Below, piece after piece: positions 19,323-28,097 of a stretch of DNA of 64,000 bases (position 1 is the stretch's first letter; every line of letters starts with the position of its first letter). Both the position numbers and the translations under genes were made by a program. This DNA is from Paraburkholderia caballeronis (lineage in GTDB: Bacteria; Pseudomonadota; Gammaproteobacteria; Burkholderiales; Burkholderiaceae). The stretch covers positions 868,001 to 932,000 of the forward strand of contig NZ_FNSR01000002.1 in the NCBI RefSeq assembly GCF_900104845.1, written 5' to 3'. The notes under the pieces were generated by a model. That model was not told the DNA's origin. It did no database searches and saw only the letters and a program-made list of their open reading frames with translations.

Positions 19323-20228
19323 ATGGAACTTCGCCACCTGCGCTACTTCGTTGCCGTCGCCGAGCATCTGAGCTTCACCGTCGCATCGCAGAAGGTGCAC
19401 GTCACGCAATCGACGCTGTCGCACCAGATCCGCCAGCTTGAGGACGAACTCGGCTGCCGGCTGTTCGAGCGCGAAGGCCGGCGCGTGACGATGACCGAGT
19501 CCGGCGAGCTGTTTCTGGAGCGCGTGCGCAACGCGCTGCGCGAAGTGGACGACGGCGTGTCGACCGTGCGCCTCGCGGCGGAAGAGATGACCGGCATCGT
19601 GCGGATCGGCGCGACGCACACGTTCAACATGCGGATCGTGCCGCGCTGCGTGTCGCTGTTTCTCGACCGGCATCCGTCGGTGCGCGTGGACGTGCTGGAG
19701 ATGACCGGCGACGGCATCGCGCAGGCGCTGCTGCGCGGCGACCTCGACATCGGCGTCACGTACAAGCCGCACGACGCGCTGCCGCTGCGCTTCGAGCCGC
19801 TGTACACCGAGGAGATGGTGCTGGCGGTCGGCGCCGGACATCCGTTCGCGCGCCGCCGCTTCGTGCGGATGTCCGAACTGCATCAGCAGCGGATGGTGCT
19901 GCTGCCGCGCACGTTCGCGACGCGCGCGGTGCTCGACGAATGCTTCGCGATGGCGAACGCGACGCCGGTCGTCGTCGCGGAGATGAACGCGATCGCGCCG
20001 ATGATCGAACTGGTCAGCACGACCGGCATCGCGGCGATCGTGTCCGAACACGCGAGCCGCCGCGACGACGTGCGGATCGTGCCGCTCGAAAGCCCGACGC
20101 CGATGCGCTCGCCGGGCATCCTGTGGCGCGCGCGGGAGGCGCGCACGCCGGCCGCGCGCGCGCTCGCGTCGATCATCCGCACGGTCTGCGACGCGGAGAA
20201 TCGCGACGGCCGCCGCCGCAACCCGTGA
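19323..20228 (+). CDS. LysR-family transcriptional regulator
   Basis: A 301-residue regulator starting MELRHLRYFVAVAEHLSF, the standard LysR start; the open frame begins 26 codons earlier but that part is not family-like. The winged helix-turn-helix covers residues 1-60 (VTQSTLSHQIRQLEDELGCRLFER), followed by the periplasmic-binding-like effector domain. It resembles the CynR/CbbR-like branch. It is transcribed away from the lyase / CoA-transferase / MFS genes and probably controls them in response to their substrate. Confidence 0.92.
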   Translation: MELRHLRYFVAVAEHLSFTVASQKVHVTQSTLSHQIRQLEDELGCRLFEREGRRVTMTESGELFLERVRNALREVDDGVSTVRLAAEEMTGIVRIGATHTFNMRIVPRCVSLFLDRHPSVRVDVLEMTGDGIAQALLRGDLDIGVTYKPHDALPLRFEPLYTEEMVLAVGAGHPFARRRFVRMSELHQQRMVLLPRTFATRAVLDECFAMANATPVVVAEMNAIAPMIELVSTTGIAAIVSEHASRRDDVRIVPLESPTPMRSPGILWRAREARTPAARALASIIRTVCDAENRDGRRRNP

Positions 20229-20231
20229 CGC

Positions 20232-21626
20232 TCAATCCGGCCGGCGCGGAAACACCAGCGTGAAGCGCGTGAGACCGTCGGCGCTCGTCGCGGCCCACGA
20301 GCCGCCGTGCAGCGTCATGATGCTGCGCACGATCGACAGCCCGAGTCCGCTCGATTCCGACGAACGCTGCCGCGACGCGTCCGCGCGATAGAAGCGGTCG
20401 AACAGCCGCTCCAGATGCATCGGCTCGATCGTCGGCCCGCGATTCTCGACGTAGAGCGTCGTGCCCTCCGGCCCCTGCCGCGCGACCGTCGAGATCGCGC
20501 TGCCCGCATCCGCGTAACGCACCGCGTTCGCGAGCAGGTTCGCGAGCGCGCGGCGCAGCAGCAGCGGATCGGCCCAGATGCGGCCGTCCGCGTGCCATTC
20601 GAGCCGCACGTCGCGCTCTTCCGCGAGCCCTTCGAAATAACCGGCCATCCGCTCGAATTCGTCGTCGAGCGGCAGTTCCCTGCGCTCGATCGCGTGGTCC
20701 GCGTGTTCGGCGCGCGCGAGGAACAGCATGTTGTCGATCATCTTCGACATCCGCTGCAACTCCTCGTAGTTCGAGCCGAGCAGCCGCTGGTAATAGACGC
20801 TGTCGCGCGGCTGGCTCAGCCCGACCTCGGTCTGCCCGAGCAGGTTGCCGATCGGCGTGCGCAAATCGTGCGCCATGTCGGCGGACACCTGGGTCAGTTG
20901 CATGAAGCCGCGCTCCAGCCGGTCGAGCATCGCGTTGAACGCGCGGATCAGCGCGTCCAGTTCCGGCGGCACGTTGCGCCGGTCGATCCGCGTGGACAGC
21001 GTGCCGACGCCGATCGACGCGGTCTGCGCCGCGAGCCGCCGCAGCGGCGACATTCCGCGCCGCGCGAGCCAGAACGCGAGCAGCGCGGCGATCACGGCGG
21101 CCACCGACGCGGACAGCAGAATCCGGCTGCGGTAGTCGCGCAGCATCCGCGTGCGCTCCGTCATCATGCGGCCGGATACGATCCGCAGTTCGCGCGGCCC
21201 GCCGATGTCGTGCGCGGCCGCCGCGACGTAGATGAACGGCGTGCCGTCGTCCATCCGCGCGTGATGCACCGCGCCGAGCGACAGCGCCATGTCCGCCGGC
21301 ACCGGCGTCACGTCCGGCACGGCGGCATGGCCCGGATTCACCGCGAGCAGCGGCGTCTCGCCCGCAAAACCGACGACCAGCAGCGACTCGGTGTTGCCGA
21401 GCATGTTCGCGAACAGATGCGGCTTCTCGCGGATCAGCGCGCGCACGTCCACGTCGTTCATCAGCGTGCGCAACTGATCGACGCGCGTGACGAGCGCCGC
21501 GTCGTCGCGCACCATCAACTGCGTCTCCAGTTGCCGGTACAGCACGAAGCCGAGCGCGGCCATAGCGCCGAACACGAGCAGCGCGAACAGCAGCGCGATG
21601 CGCGTCGACAGCGACACGCGCGTCAT
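20232..21626 (-). CDS. Sensor histidine kinase, heavy-metal-sensor type
   Basis: A 464-residue kinase with an N-terminal membrane helix ([21 protein letters not shown]), a periplasmic sensor domain of about 150 residues, a second helix and HAMP domain, then the phospho-accepting His in [13 protein letters not shown] and an ATPase domain ending [11 protein letters not shown]. The layout matches the CusS/IrlS group. Its ATG at 21626 overlaps the response regulator stop by 4 bases (ATGA), so translation is coupled. No metal efflux genes are adjacent, so the signal is uncertain. Confidence 0.92.
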   Translation of the reverse strand: MTRVSLSTRIALLFALLVFGAMAALGFVLYRQLETQLMVRDDAALVTRVDQLRTLMNDVDVRALIREKPHLFANMLGNTESLLVVGFAGETPLLAVNPGHAAVPDVTPVPADMALSLGAVHHARMDDGTPFIYVAAAAHDIGGPRELRIVSGRMMTERTRMLRDYRSRILLSASVAAVIAALLAFWLARRGMSPLRRLAAQTASIGVGTLSTRIDRRNVPPELDALIRAFNAMLDRLERGFMQLTQVSADMAHDLRTPIGNLLGQTEVGLSQPRDSVYYQRLLGSNYEELQRMSKMIDNMLFLARAEHADHAIERRELPLDDEFERMAGYFEGLAEERDVRLEWHADGRIWADPLLLRRALANLLANAVRYADAGSAISTVARQGPEGTTLYVENRGPTIEPMHLERLFDRFYRADASRQRSSESSGLGLSIVRSIMTLHGGSWAATSADGLTRFTLVFPRRPD

Positions 21627-22300
21627 GCTTCGTGCTCGCAGCGGTAGCCGACGCCGTGCACCGTATGGATGAGCCGCACCGCGAACGGCTCGTCGATCTT
21701 CTGCCGCAGCCGCCGCACCGCGACGTCCACGACGTTGGTGTCGCTGTCGAAGTTCATGTCCCACACGCGCGACGCGATCAGCGCGCGCGACAGCACCTGC
21801 CCCTGGTTCTGCGCGAAGAAGTACAGCAGGTTGAATTCCTTGTTCGTCAGCGTAATGCGCGCGCCGCCGCGCTCGACGCGCCGCTTCGGCACGTCGATGC
21901 GCAGGTCGCCGACTTCGAGCACCTCGTCCTCCTGCTTCTGCGGCTGCCCGCGCCGCAGGATGATGCGGATGCGCGCGAGCAGTTCCGCGAACGAGAACGG
22001 CTTCACCAGATAGTCGTCCGCGCCGAGGTCGAGGCCCTTCAGCCGGTCTTCGAGCGTGCCGCGCGCGCTGAGGAACAGCACCGGCGTGCTGGTGCGCGCG
22101 CCGAGCTTCGTCATCACGGTCCAGCCGTCCATCTGCGGCATCATCACGTCGAGCAGAATCAGGTCGTAGCGCATCTCCTGCGCCATGTGCAACCCGTCGA
22201 TGCCGTTGTTCGCGACGTCGACGACGTAGCCGGCCTCCGTCAAACCGTCGAACAGGTAGTCGCCGGTTTTCGTCTCGTCTTCGATGACCAGGATTCTCAT
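21623..22300 (-). CDS. OmpR-family response regulator, CusR/IrlR type
   Basis: A 225-residue regulator: receiver domain with the phospho-acceptor Asp near residue 51 ([13 protein letters not shown]) and the conserved Lys in [16 protein letters not shown], then an OmpR winged-helix DNA-binding domain ending in [14 protein letters not shown]. The N-terminus [16 protein letters not shown] is typical of the heavy-metal group (CusR, CopR, IrlR). It is the partner of the kinase whose start overlaps its stop. A secreted hydrolase gene lies 110 bases upstream on the same strand and may share the transcript. Confidence 0.92.
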   Translation of the reverse strand: MRILVIEDETKTGDYLFDGLTEAGYVVDVANNGIDGLHMAQEMRYDLILLDVMMPQMDGWTVMTKLGARTSTPVLFLSARGTLEDRLKGLDLGADDYLVKPFSFAELLARIRIILRRGQPQKQEDEVLEVGDLRIDVPKRRVERGGARITLTNKEFNLLYFFAQNQGQVLSRALIASRVWDMNFDSDTNVVDVAVRRLRQKIDEPFAVRLIHTVHGVGYRCEHEA

Positions 22301-22410
22301 GTCTTCGCTGCCGCGTGGAAGAGTGAGCGTTCGCGATGAGCGGAACGCCAGTGTCGCAGGCCGGCGGCGCGTGCCGCTGCGCCGCCGGCCGGGGATCGAC
22401 TGCCCGCCGC

Positions 22411-23187
22411 TTATTGATCCGACTGCTGCGCCGCCTGTTCGATCAGCGCGGCGACCTGCTTCGGATGCGATTCGTACACCGAGTGGCTCGCGCCGGCGAT
22501 CTCGACCGTGTGCGAATGCGCACGCGCCGCATACATCCGTTCGAGGTCCGGATTGATGATCTTGTCCGCTTTCGCGACCATATACCAGCTCGGCTTTTTC
22601 TTCCACGCCGGGTCGTCGATCTGCGCGGTGAACACGGCGGCGGCGGTCGGCATCTGCGCGTGCGCCTCGAACTCGGCCTGCGCGCGCGGCAGGTCGGCCG
22701 CGAAGTCCGCCGGATAGTCGGCCGGGTTCAGGTACAGGAAGTTGTCCGGCGTCTTGACGACCGCGCCGCCGAGCGAGTTCGGATACTTCTTGCCGTTGCC
22801 GACCTCGGTTTCGCCCGCGTCGAGCGCGTGCGCGGCGATATAGACGAGCGACTTCACGTGCCCGTCGTTGCCGGCCTCGGTGACGATCGCGCCGCCGTAG
22901 CTGTGGCCGACCAGCACGCACGGGCCGTTCAGGCTGTCGAGCACGCGCTTCGTCGCGGTCACGTCGTCGTTGAACGACGTCAGCGGCTCCTGCACGAGCG
23001 TCACGTTGTAGCCGTCTTTCGTCAGGATGTCGTACACCGGACGCCAGCCGGCGCCGCCGACGAACGCGCCGTGCACGAGCACGATGTTCTTGACGGGCGC
23101 GGCGAGCGCGGGCGCGGTGGCGGCGGTGAACACGCAGAGCGCGGCGGCGGCCTGGGCGGCGACGGAACGGAAAGCGGAAATCTTCAT
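22411..23187 (-). CDS. Secreted alpha/beta hydrolase
   Basis: A 258-residue product starting [20 protein letters not shown], with a signal peptide ending near ALAAPVKN and an AAGGAG ribosome-binding site. The fold markers are [20 protein letters not shown] (oxyanion region), VGHSYGG (nucleophile Ser) and [19 protein letters not shown] (catalytic His near the C-terminus). It resembles the EstC / salicylate-esterase-like hydrolases common in Burkholderia. It lies upstream of the two-component genes on the same strand. Confidence 0.88.
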   Translation of the reverse strand: MKISAFRSVAAQAAAALCVFTAATAPALAAPVKNIVLVHGAFVGGAGWRPVYDILTKDGYNVTLVQEPLTSFNDDVTATKRVLDSLNGPCVLVGHSYGGAIVTEAGNDGHVKSLVYIAAHALDAGETEVGNGKKYPNSLGGAVVKTPDNFLYLNPADYPADFAADLPRAQAEFEAHAQMPTAAAVFTAQIDDPAWKKKPSWYMVAKADKIINPDLERMYAARAHSHTVEIAGASHSVYESHPKQVAALIEQAAQQSDQ

Positions 23188-23331
23188 GGCAAGGCTCCTT
23201 GAATCGGCATCGGTTGAAAACAAAGGGTTGGGGGTACAGCGTGATGCCAGTCTAAGAAGCGGGCTCCAACAGCCCGGTTACCCGGTCATTACGAAAAAAT
23301 GACGAACTTTGCGGCCCGTTCGCGCCGCCGG

Positions 23332-23371
23332 AAAACAAAAGGCCGCCGCGCGCCTCACGCGCGCGGCGGCC
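23332..23371 (-). terminator. Intrinsic terminator after the anti-sigma gene
   Basis: A perfect 13-bp stem (GGCCGCCGCGCGC at 23341-23353, GCGCGCGGCGGCC at 23359-23371) with loop CTCAC; on the minus strand it is followed by TTTTGTTTT. It starts 20 bases beyond the anti-sigma stop and closes that operon. Confidence 0.85.
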
Positions 23372-23390
23372 TCGTTCCGCGAGCCGCGAA

Positions 23391-24212
23391 TCAGGTCCTG
23401 CCGGTCAACTGCGCATAGACGTCGTGCGATACGTGCAGCAGCGCGTCGCGCGCGATGCCGCCGGACACCGCATAACCGAACTTGCCGTCCGCCCAGTAAT
23501 AGACCTTCACCGGGCCGTCCTGGTAGAACTGGAACGCGGCGGTGCTCGCGTCGGTCTTGCGCGGCGTGATGCAGATCGTGACCCGCTCGCCGGCCGCGTT
23601 GCGGTACATGTACTCGACGACCGAGCCATCCGCGCCCGGCAGCATCCGTCCGCCGGTCAGCTGGAAGCCGCTCGCGGTCAGCATCGGCGCGTGCGTGCCG
23701 GTGCCGAGCTGGTTCGCCATCCAGCGCGTCAGGTCCTCCTCGCGATCGACGTCCATGCTCGCGGGCCGCTGCACCGTCGGCATGTAGACGACGTGCGCGA
23801 TCGCGGCCTCGCGCGCAAAACCGGCGTCGCCGCCGTCGGCGCTCGCGGTCTGCGCGAACCGGCCGTCCGTGCCGGGCAGCGCCGGCGCGCGCCCCATCTG
23901 CGTGAAGGTGCCGATCCCGATGCCGACCACCAGCGCGGCCGCCAGCCCCGCATAACGCGACGCGTTCGCGGCCGACAGCCAGCGCCGCTTCGGCGCGGGC
24001 GGCTGCAGGCGCGGCGGCACCGGCTCGCGCAGGATCCGGTCGTAACGCTGATGGAACATGTCGTTCAGCGAAAAGTAGTCGCTGACCCGCGCGGCCAGGC
24101 TCGGGTCGCGCTCCAGCGCGTCCTCGACCGCGCGCCGGCGGTCGCCGGTCAGCGTGCCGTCCACGTATGCGTGCAGATCGTCGTCGCCGATCGTGTGGTT
24201 CTGGTCGCTCAT
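23391..24212 (-). CDS. Membrane anti-sigma factor
   Basis: A 273-residue protein whose start MSDQNHTIGDDDLHAYVDGTL overlaps the sigma-factor stop by 4 bases. Residues 1-70 form the sigma-binding anti-sigma domain (DDDLHAYVDGTLTGDRRRAVEDALERDPSLAARV), followed by one membrane helix (YAGLAAALVVGIGIGTF) and a periplasmic domain of about 160 residues (GFQLTGGRMLPGADGSVVEYMYRNAAGERVTI). The usual zinc motif HxxxCxxC is absent. By analogy it holds the ECF sigma factor inactive until an envelope signal arrives. Confidence 0.88.
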   Translation of the reverse strand: MSDQNHTIGDDDLHAYVDGTLTGDRRRAVEDALERDPSLAARVSDYFSLNDMFHQRYDRILREPVPPRLQPPAPKRRWLSAANASRYAGLAAALVVGIGIGTFTQMGRAPALPGTDGRFAQTASADGGDAGFAREAAIAHVVYMPTVQRPASMDVDREEDLTRWMANQLGTGTHAPMLTASGFQLTGGRMLPGADGSVVEYMYRNAAGERVTICITPRKTDASTAAFQFYQDGPVKVYYWADGKFGYAVSGGIARDALLHVSHDVYAQLTGRT

Positions 24213-24727
24213 CGCACCACCTTCAGCTTCGTGCCTTGCTGGGTCCCGGCCATCAGCGCGCGCAGGCGCTCGCGGCCGCGCGACAGCCGCGACATCACGG
24301 TGCCGATCGGAATGTCGAGCGCGATCGCGACGTCCGTGTAGCTCATTTCCTCCAGCCCGACCAGCAGCACGACCTCGCGCTGGTCGGCCGACAGCCGCTG
24401 CAACGCGTAGTCGAGATCGCGCACTTCGAGCGAATTCGTCTGGCTCGCGGGCACCGACACGTCGGCGTCGTGGAATTCGTCGTCGTCGATCGACACGTGC
24501 ACCGAGCGCGTCGACGCCTTGCGCACCTGGTTCACGAAGATGTTGTGCATGATCGTGAAGAGCCACGCGCGCAGGTCCGTGCCGGCCTGGAACTGCGTAT
24601 GGCGGCTCAGCGCGCGCTCCAGCGTGTCCTGCACGAGATCGTCGGCCAGTTCCCGGTTGCTGATCAGCGCGCGCGCATAACGCCGCAATCGCGGGACGTG
24701 CTCATATAACTGTTCGCGAACATCCAT
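24209..24727 (-). CDS. ECF-type RNA polymerase sigma factor
   Basis: A 172-residue group 4 sigma factor. Region 2 reads LYEHVPRLRRYARALISNRELADDLVQDTLERAL with the DLRAWLFTIMHNIFVNQ core, and region 4 holds LSADQREVVLLVGLEEMSYTDVAIALDIPIGTVMSRLSRGRERLR. There is no extra C-terminal domain. The downstream overlapping gene encodes its probable anti-sigma factor; an upstream gene encodes a second, similar membrane protein. Targets cannot be read from the window. Confidence 0.93.
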   Translation of the reverse strand: MDVREQLYEHVPRLRRYARALISNRELADDLVQDTLERALSRHTQFQAGTDLRAWLFTIMHNIFVNQVRKASTRSVHVSIDDDEFHDADVSVPASQTNSLEVRDLDYALQRLSADQREVVLLVGLEEMSYTDVAIALDIPIGTVMSRLSRGRERLRALMAGTQQGTKLKVVR

Positions 24728-24813
24728 GGTGTGTGCCTGTTACGGTTCGTCACGCCCGCCGCAGCGCTGCGCGGCTGGCGTCGAGGGCCTGGGCGCTGGG
24801 GCGCCCGGCTGCG

Positions 24814-25554
24814 TCATGGTTCATTGTGCGCGTCCGTCACCGCGTCGGCGGCGCGCATCATACCCGGGGTCGTCGCGTCGCCGGCGATCACGTAGCGGCG
24901 CGCGACGTGCGTCCACATCAGCAATCGATACGAGCCGACGCGATGCGCGATCCACTGCGGACGCGGCGGCAGGTTCAGCGACGGCGCGCTCATCAGCACG
25001 ACCGGCGCGCCGTTGCGGCTCTGGTACACGTAGCGAGACGCGCGCGCGACGAGGCCGACCTTCATCGAGCCGACCGACACGAGCCGCATCCCGACCGACG
25101 CGAGATTCGGCGCGGCGGCGGCCTCCACCGGCGACGGCGCGTGTTGCCGGTCGCGGCCGGCGGTCGGGTCCATCAGCGCCATCAGCGCGGCGTCGTTCAG
25201 CGCCATCGCGGACACGTCGAACGCGGCCATCCAGCCGCCCGCCGCCGCCGCGGCGAACACCAGCGCGACGAGACCGGGCGACACCCGCGCGGCCAGCCGC
25301 CGCCACGCGCGGGACAGCCGGCCGCCCGCGGGCTGGCCCGCGCCGCGCGGCAGCGGCTCGTCGGTGGCCGGGAACGCGTCGCGGATCTGCGCGTTCAGCC
25401 GGCCGTAGAACGCGACGCGGTGGGCCTCGCGCGGCCGCTGCTTCAGATACGCATCGACCCGCTCGGCGCGGCCGGGCGTAAGCAGTCCGTCAGCAAACGC
25501 CTGAAGGTCGGTTTCGGACAGCGGCCGGTCGGAGTGGGGAGGGAAATCTTTCAC
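24814..25554 (-). CDS. Second anti-sigma-like membrane protein
   Basis: The domain pattern matches the anti-sigma factor two genes downstream: an N-terminal LSETDLQAFADGLLTPGRAERVDAYLKQRP segment, one membrane helix (LVALVFAAAAAGGWMAAF), then a periplasmic domain ending in IAHRVGSYRLLMWTHVARRYVIAGD. The start is uncertain: I chose GTG 25554 (246 residues, VKDFPPHSDRPLSETD); the frame runs to an ATG at 25635, without a good ribosome-binding site for either. It lies 86 bases upstream of the sigma gene on the same strand. Confidence 0.75.
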   Translation of the reverse strand: MKDFPPHSDRPLSETDLQAFADGLLTPGRAERVDAYLKQRPREAHRVAFYGRLNAQIRDAFPATDEPLPRGAGQPAGGRLSRAWRRLAARVSPGLVALVFAAAAAGGWMAAFDVSAMALNDAALMALMDPTAGRDRQHAPSPVEAAAAPNLASVGMRLVSVGSMKVGLVARASRYVYQSRNGAPVVLMSAPSLNLPPRPQWIAHRVGSYRLLMWTHVARRYVIAGDATTPGMMRAADAVTDAHNEP

Positions 25555-25907
25555 GATGATGGACAAAGGCTCGTTACGGACGGGCAAACACGCACCACGC
25601 CAGATTATTCCCGACAACGGGCGATCGAAAAACATGGGAATAAATCGCGGCGGTCCGCGGTTCTACGTGCCATGTCCTCGCTGCACGCGCCGGGCCTCGC
25701 GACCGGTTCATCGAGCCGGTTCGCAAAACCACGGCAACGACCGCGATGGACGCCTGCCCGCAGCAGCTGATGTCCTGTTCGGCCCTGATGAATCACCGGG
25801 CCATGGCAACGAAGAGATCGATGCGCAGGCAATGGAATAGATGACCGCAACCCATGTTTGCCGAGATGCAGTCACCGAACAACTCAATTCCTTATTAAGG
25901 AACCCAA
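25555..25907. other. Divergent intergenic region
   Basis: About 350 bases between the minus-strand anti-sigma-like gene and the plus-strand DUF4148 gene. No gene is visible apart from a possible N-terminal extension of the anti-sigma-like gene. It must hold promoters for both directions, but I cannot name a convincing -35/-10 pair. A small palindrome at 25888-25902 overlaps the ribosome-binding site of the DUF4148 gene. Confidence 0.5.
25888..25902 (+). promoter_or_regulatory. Hairpin that would hide a ribosome-binding site
   Basis: TTCCTTA at 25888-25894 and TAAGGAA at 25896-25902 are a perfect inverted repeat. In RNA, UUCCUU can pair with AAGGAA across a 3-base loop, and AAGGAA is the Shine-Dalgarno sequence 5 bases before the ATG at 25908. 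Such pairing could lower translation in a temperature- or ligand-dependent manner. The stem is seen; function is inference. Confidence 0.4.
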
Positions 25908-26264
25908 ATGAAAATCCGTCATGCAATAACCGCCGCCTTCATCGCTCTCGCATCCGTGGGCGCCGTCACCGCCGCATCGGCCCAGGGACTCACGCGCGCC
26001 GAAGTGCAGCAGCAACTGATCCAGGCCGAAGAGAACGGCTCGCGCTTCGTCAGCGACACGTCGTATCCGGACGTGAGCCCGGTTTTCGCGCAGCAGTTCG
26101 CGCATCAGTCGCAGGGCCGCGCGGACGGCGTCGGCGCGGGCGTCTCTGGCACGAGCGCGTCGGGCGGTCCGTCGAATGTCGAGCGCGCAACCGTCCGGAT
26201 GCCGGGCAGCACGGCGGACTGCGTCGGTCCCGCCGGGTTCTGCACGCCGTACTTCGGCAACTGA
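25908..26264 (+). CDS. DUF4148-family small secreted protein (copy 1)
   Basis: A 118-residue product with a signal peptide (MKIRHAITAAFIALASVGAVTAASAQ) and the DUF4148 core LTRAEVQQQLIQAEENGSRF. It ends in CVGPAGFCTPYFGN, with two Cys that could form a disulfide. The family is abundant and of unknown function in Burkholderia; members are periplasmic. Copy 2 follows 73 bases downstream with the same start and C-terminal motif, indicating a tandem duplication. Confidence 0.88.
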   Translation: MKIRHAITAAFIALASVGAVTAASAQGLTRAEVQQQLIQAEENGSRFVSDTSYPDVSPVFAQQFAHQSQGRADGVGAGVSGTSASGGPSNVERATVRMPGSTADCVGPAGFCTPYFGN

Positions 26265-26337
26265 TTCCAACGGTCGAAGCCGTCGGTTCATCACCATCGT
26301 TTCATCGAGTTTTTACCTTCATCACAGGAGTCTCATC

Positions 26338-26697
26338 ATGAAAGCACTTGCCATCCTCGCTGTCGTCGGCGCACTCGCCGCTCCCGCCGTGACGTTCGCC
26401 CAAACCACGTCCGCACCGCTGACCCGCGCCCAGGTCCGCGCGGAGTTGATCCAGCTTGAACAGGCCGGCTATCGTCCGTCGGCCGGCGACGACGCGAACT
26501 ACCCGTCCGACATCCTGGCCGCCGAAGCAAAGGTCGCTGCGGAAAACAACGCACAGCAGACCAACGACGCCATGGGCGGCGTGCCGCTCGGCAGTTCGTC
26601 CGCATCCGGCGCGCGGATGCCGATGCCGACGTCCGGCGCGAAGCCGTCCGCCTGCGTCGGTCCGGCGAGCTTCTGCAACCTGTATTTCGGCAGCTGA
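26338..26697 (+). CDS. DUF4148-family small secreted protein (copy 2)
   Basis: A 119-residue paralogue of the preceding gene: signal peptide MKALAILAVVGALAAPAVTFAQ, core LTRAQVRAELIQLEQAGYRPS, and C-terminal CVGPASFCNLYFGS. The AGGAG ribosome-binding site precedes ATG 26338; the longer upstream frame is not family-like. The middles of the two copies differ strongly, while the ends are conserved, so the Cys-containing tail is probably important. Function unknown. Confidence 0.88.
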   Translation: MKALAILAVVGALAAPAVTFAQTTSAPLTRAQVRAELIQLEQAGYRPSAGDDANYPSDILAAEAKVAAENNAQQTNDAMGGVPLGSSSASGARMPMPTSGAKPSACVGPASFCNLYFGS

Positions 26698-26998
26698 CGC
26701 ATGCGGTGCAATCGGGCGCGACGGCGGGCGATCGACGCCTGCGCCGCGCCGGGTCGCCGCACGCTGTTTTCTCTCTTCTTCCCGCCTCGCTCAAGGCCTC
26801 CCCGCTCGCCATAACGGAACGCGCTGCCCGACCCGCGTACCGCGTCGCATCGCCTCATCGTCACTCCCCGCCCAGGCATACCGTTTGCTGATTCCGGCCG
26901 CCGCGTCTGCACGTTTGCAGCGTTTGTGGTTCGATGAGGGGTGGCCGGCCGATCATGCCGGCGGCACGTCGCGGCTAATCTGGCACATCGGAGATGTC
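26698..26998. other. Non-coding stretch before the MipA gene
   Basis: About 300 bases with no acceptable gene. The frame of the MipA gene is open through this stretch but gives an Arg/Ser-rich product without family similarity. The ribosome-binding site GGAG of the next gene is at 26990-26993. Confidence 0.5.
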
Positions 26999-27922
26999 AT
27001 GGCGCTAACCATCGGCAACGCGCGGGCAATACTCATTCGACCGGACGGCAACCCGCGCGCTCGCGGCGCGACCGCGCGGCGCACCGGCTTGCCCGCCGCG
27101 CTCGCCGTCGCGGCCTGCGCGTTCGCCGCCGCACCGGACGTGCGCGCGCAAACGCCGTCGCCGCTCGGCGAATGGCAATATTCAGCGGGCATCCCGCTCC
27201 AGAAGCTGTACCAGACGCAGATCCCGGACTGGCAGGCGCGGCTCGGCGTCGGGATGACGTTCGCGCCGCGCTACGACGGCTCGGACCGCAACCGCGTGCT
27301 TGCCGGCCCGAGCGTCGACCTCCGCTACAAGGACCTCGCGTTCGTGTCCACCGGCGAAGGGATCGGCGTGAACGTGCTGCGCGGACCGAACTGGCGCATG
27401 AGCGTCGCGGCGGTCTACGACCTCGGGCGGCGCGGCCACGACGACCCGTCGCGTCTGAACGGACTCGGCAACATCAACCCGGCGCCCGCCATGAAGATCG
27501 CGGCCGACTACGTGGTGTCGAAGGACTTTCCGCTCGTGTTCCGCGCGGCGGTCACGCGCAGCTTCGGCGGCTCGAACGGCTGGATCGCGGACCTCGGCGC
27601 GTACATGCCGCTGCCCGGCAGCTCCGAGAAGTTCTACTGGTTCGCCGGCCCGTCGGTGTCGTTCGCGGACTCGACGTACATGAACAGCTGGTTCGGCGTG
27701 AACGCGCAGCAGGCGGCCGCGTCGCGCTACCGCCAGTACGGCGCGAGCGCCGGTCTGAAGTCGGCCGGCTTCGGCATCACGATGATCTACTTCGTGAACA
27801 AGCACTGGTTCGTCAGCGCGGACGGCGCGCTCAAGCGGCTGCTCGGCAGCGCCGCGCGCAGCCCGATCACGCAGACGAAGACGGGCGGCGTCTGCGACGT
27901 GTCGATCAACTATCAGTTCTGA
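26999..27922 (+). CDS. MipA/OmpV-family outer-membrane protein
   Basis: A 307-residue protein starting at ATG 26999, with GGAG 5 bases upstream. A signal peptide with a long N-region ends near DVRAQTPSPLGEW. The mature part has the MipA/OmpV pattern: VGMTFAPRYDGSDRNRVLAGPSVDLRYKDLAFVSTGEGIGVN, alternating aromatic strands, and a C-terminal Phe (SINYQF) typical of beta-barrel proteins. Family members interact with murein hydrolases (MipA) or are inducible barrels with lipid A modification links. Role here unknown. Confidence 0.9.
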   Translation: MALTIGNARAILIRPDGNPRARGATARRTGLPAALAVAACAFAAAPDVRAQTPSPLGEWQYSAGIPLQKLYQTQIPDWQARLGVGMTFAPRYDGSDRNRVLAGPSVDLRYKDLAFVSTGEGIGVNVLRGPNWRMSVAAVYDLGRRGHDDPSRLNGLGNINPAPAMKIAADYVVSKDFPLVFRAAVTRSFGGSNGWIADLGAYMPLPGSSEKFYWFAGPSVSFADSTYMNSWFGVNAQQAAASRYRQYGASAGLKSAGFGITMIYFVNKHWFVSADGALKRLLGSAARSPITQTKTGGVCDVSINYQF

Positions 27923-27972
27923 CACGCGCGGCTCACTCCGCGCTCATTTTCGGGGGGTACGCTGTGCCGTGA

Positions 27973-28019
27973 ACGGCGGGCGAGGCGCGAGCGGTGCAAT
28001 CTCGCGCAACGCCCGCCGT
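27973..28019. repeat. Nested perfect inverted repeat between mipA-like and terC genes
   Basis: The outer arms ACGGCGGGCG (27973-27982) and CGCCCGCCGT (28010-28019) and the inner arms GCGCGAG (27985-27991) and CTCGCGC (28001-28007) are all perfect, giving a 17-bp stem with one 2x2 internal loop and a 9-base apical loop. It lies 50 bases after the MipA stop and 78 bases before the TerC start. No U-tract follows. It may be a transcript-end stabiliser or a 5' structured leader of terC. Confidence 0.6.
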
Positions 28020-28097
28020 CCGTCCACGCCTCGCCGCGCAGGGCACGACGAAACCGGCGCGGCCACTTCAGCCCTCAACCGAAGGACTCGCCGCCCG

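Noticed and set aside
27923..28097. Manganese (yybP-ykoY) riboswitch ahead of terC
   Set aside because: I looked for the conserved loop sequences of this riboswitch and could not place them; only a generic strong hairpin is present.
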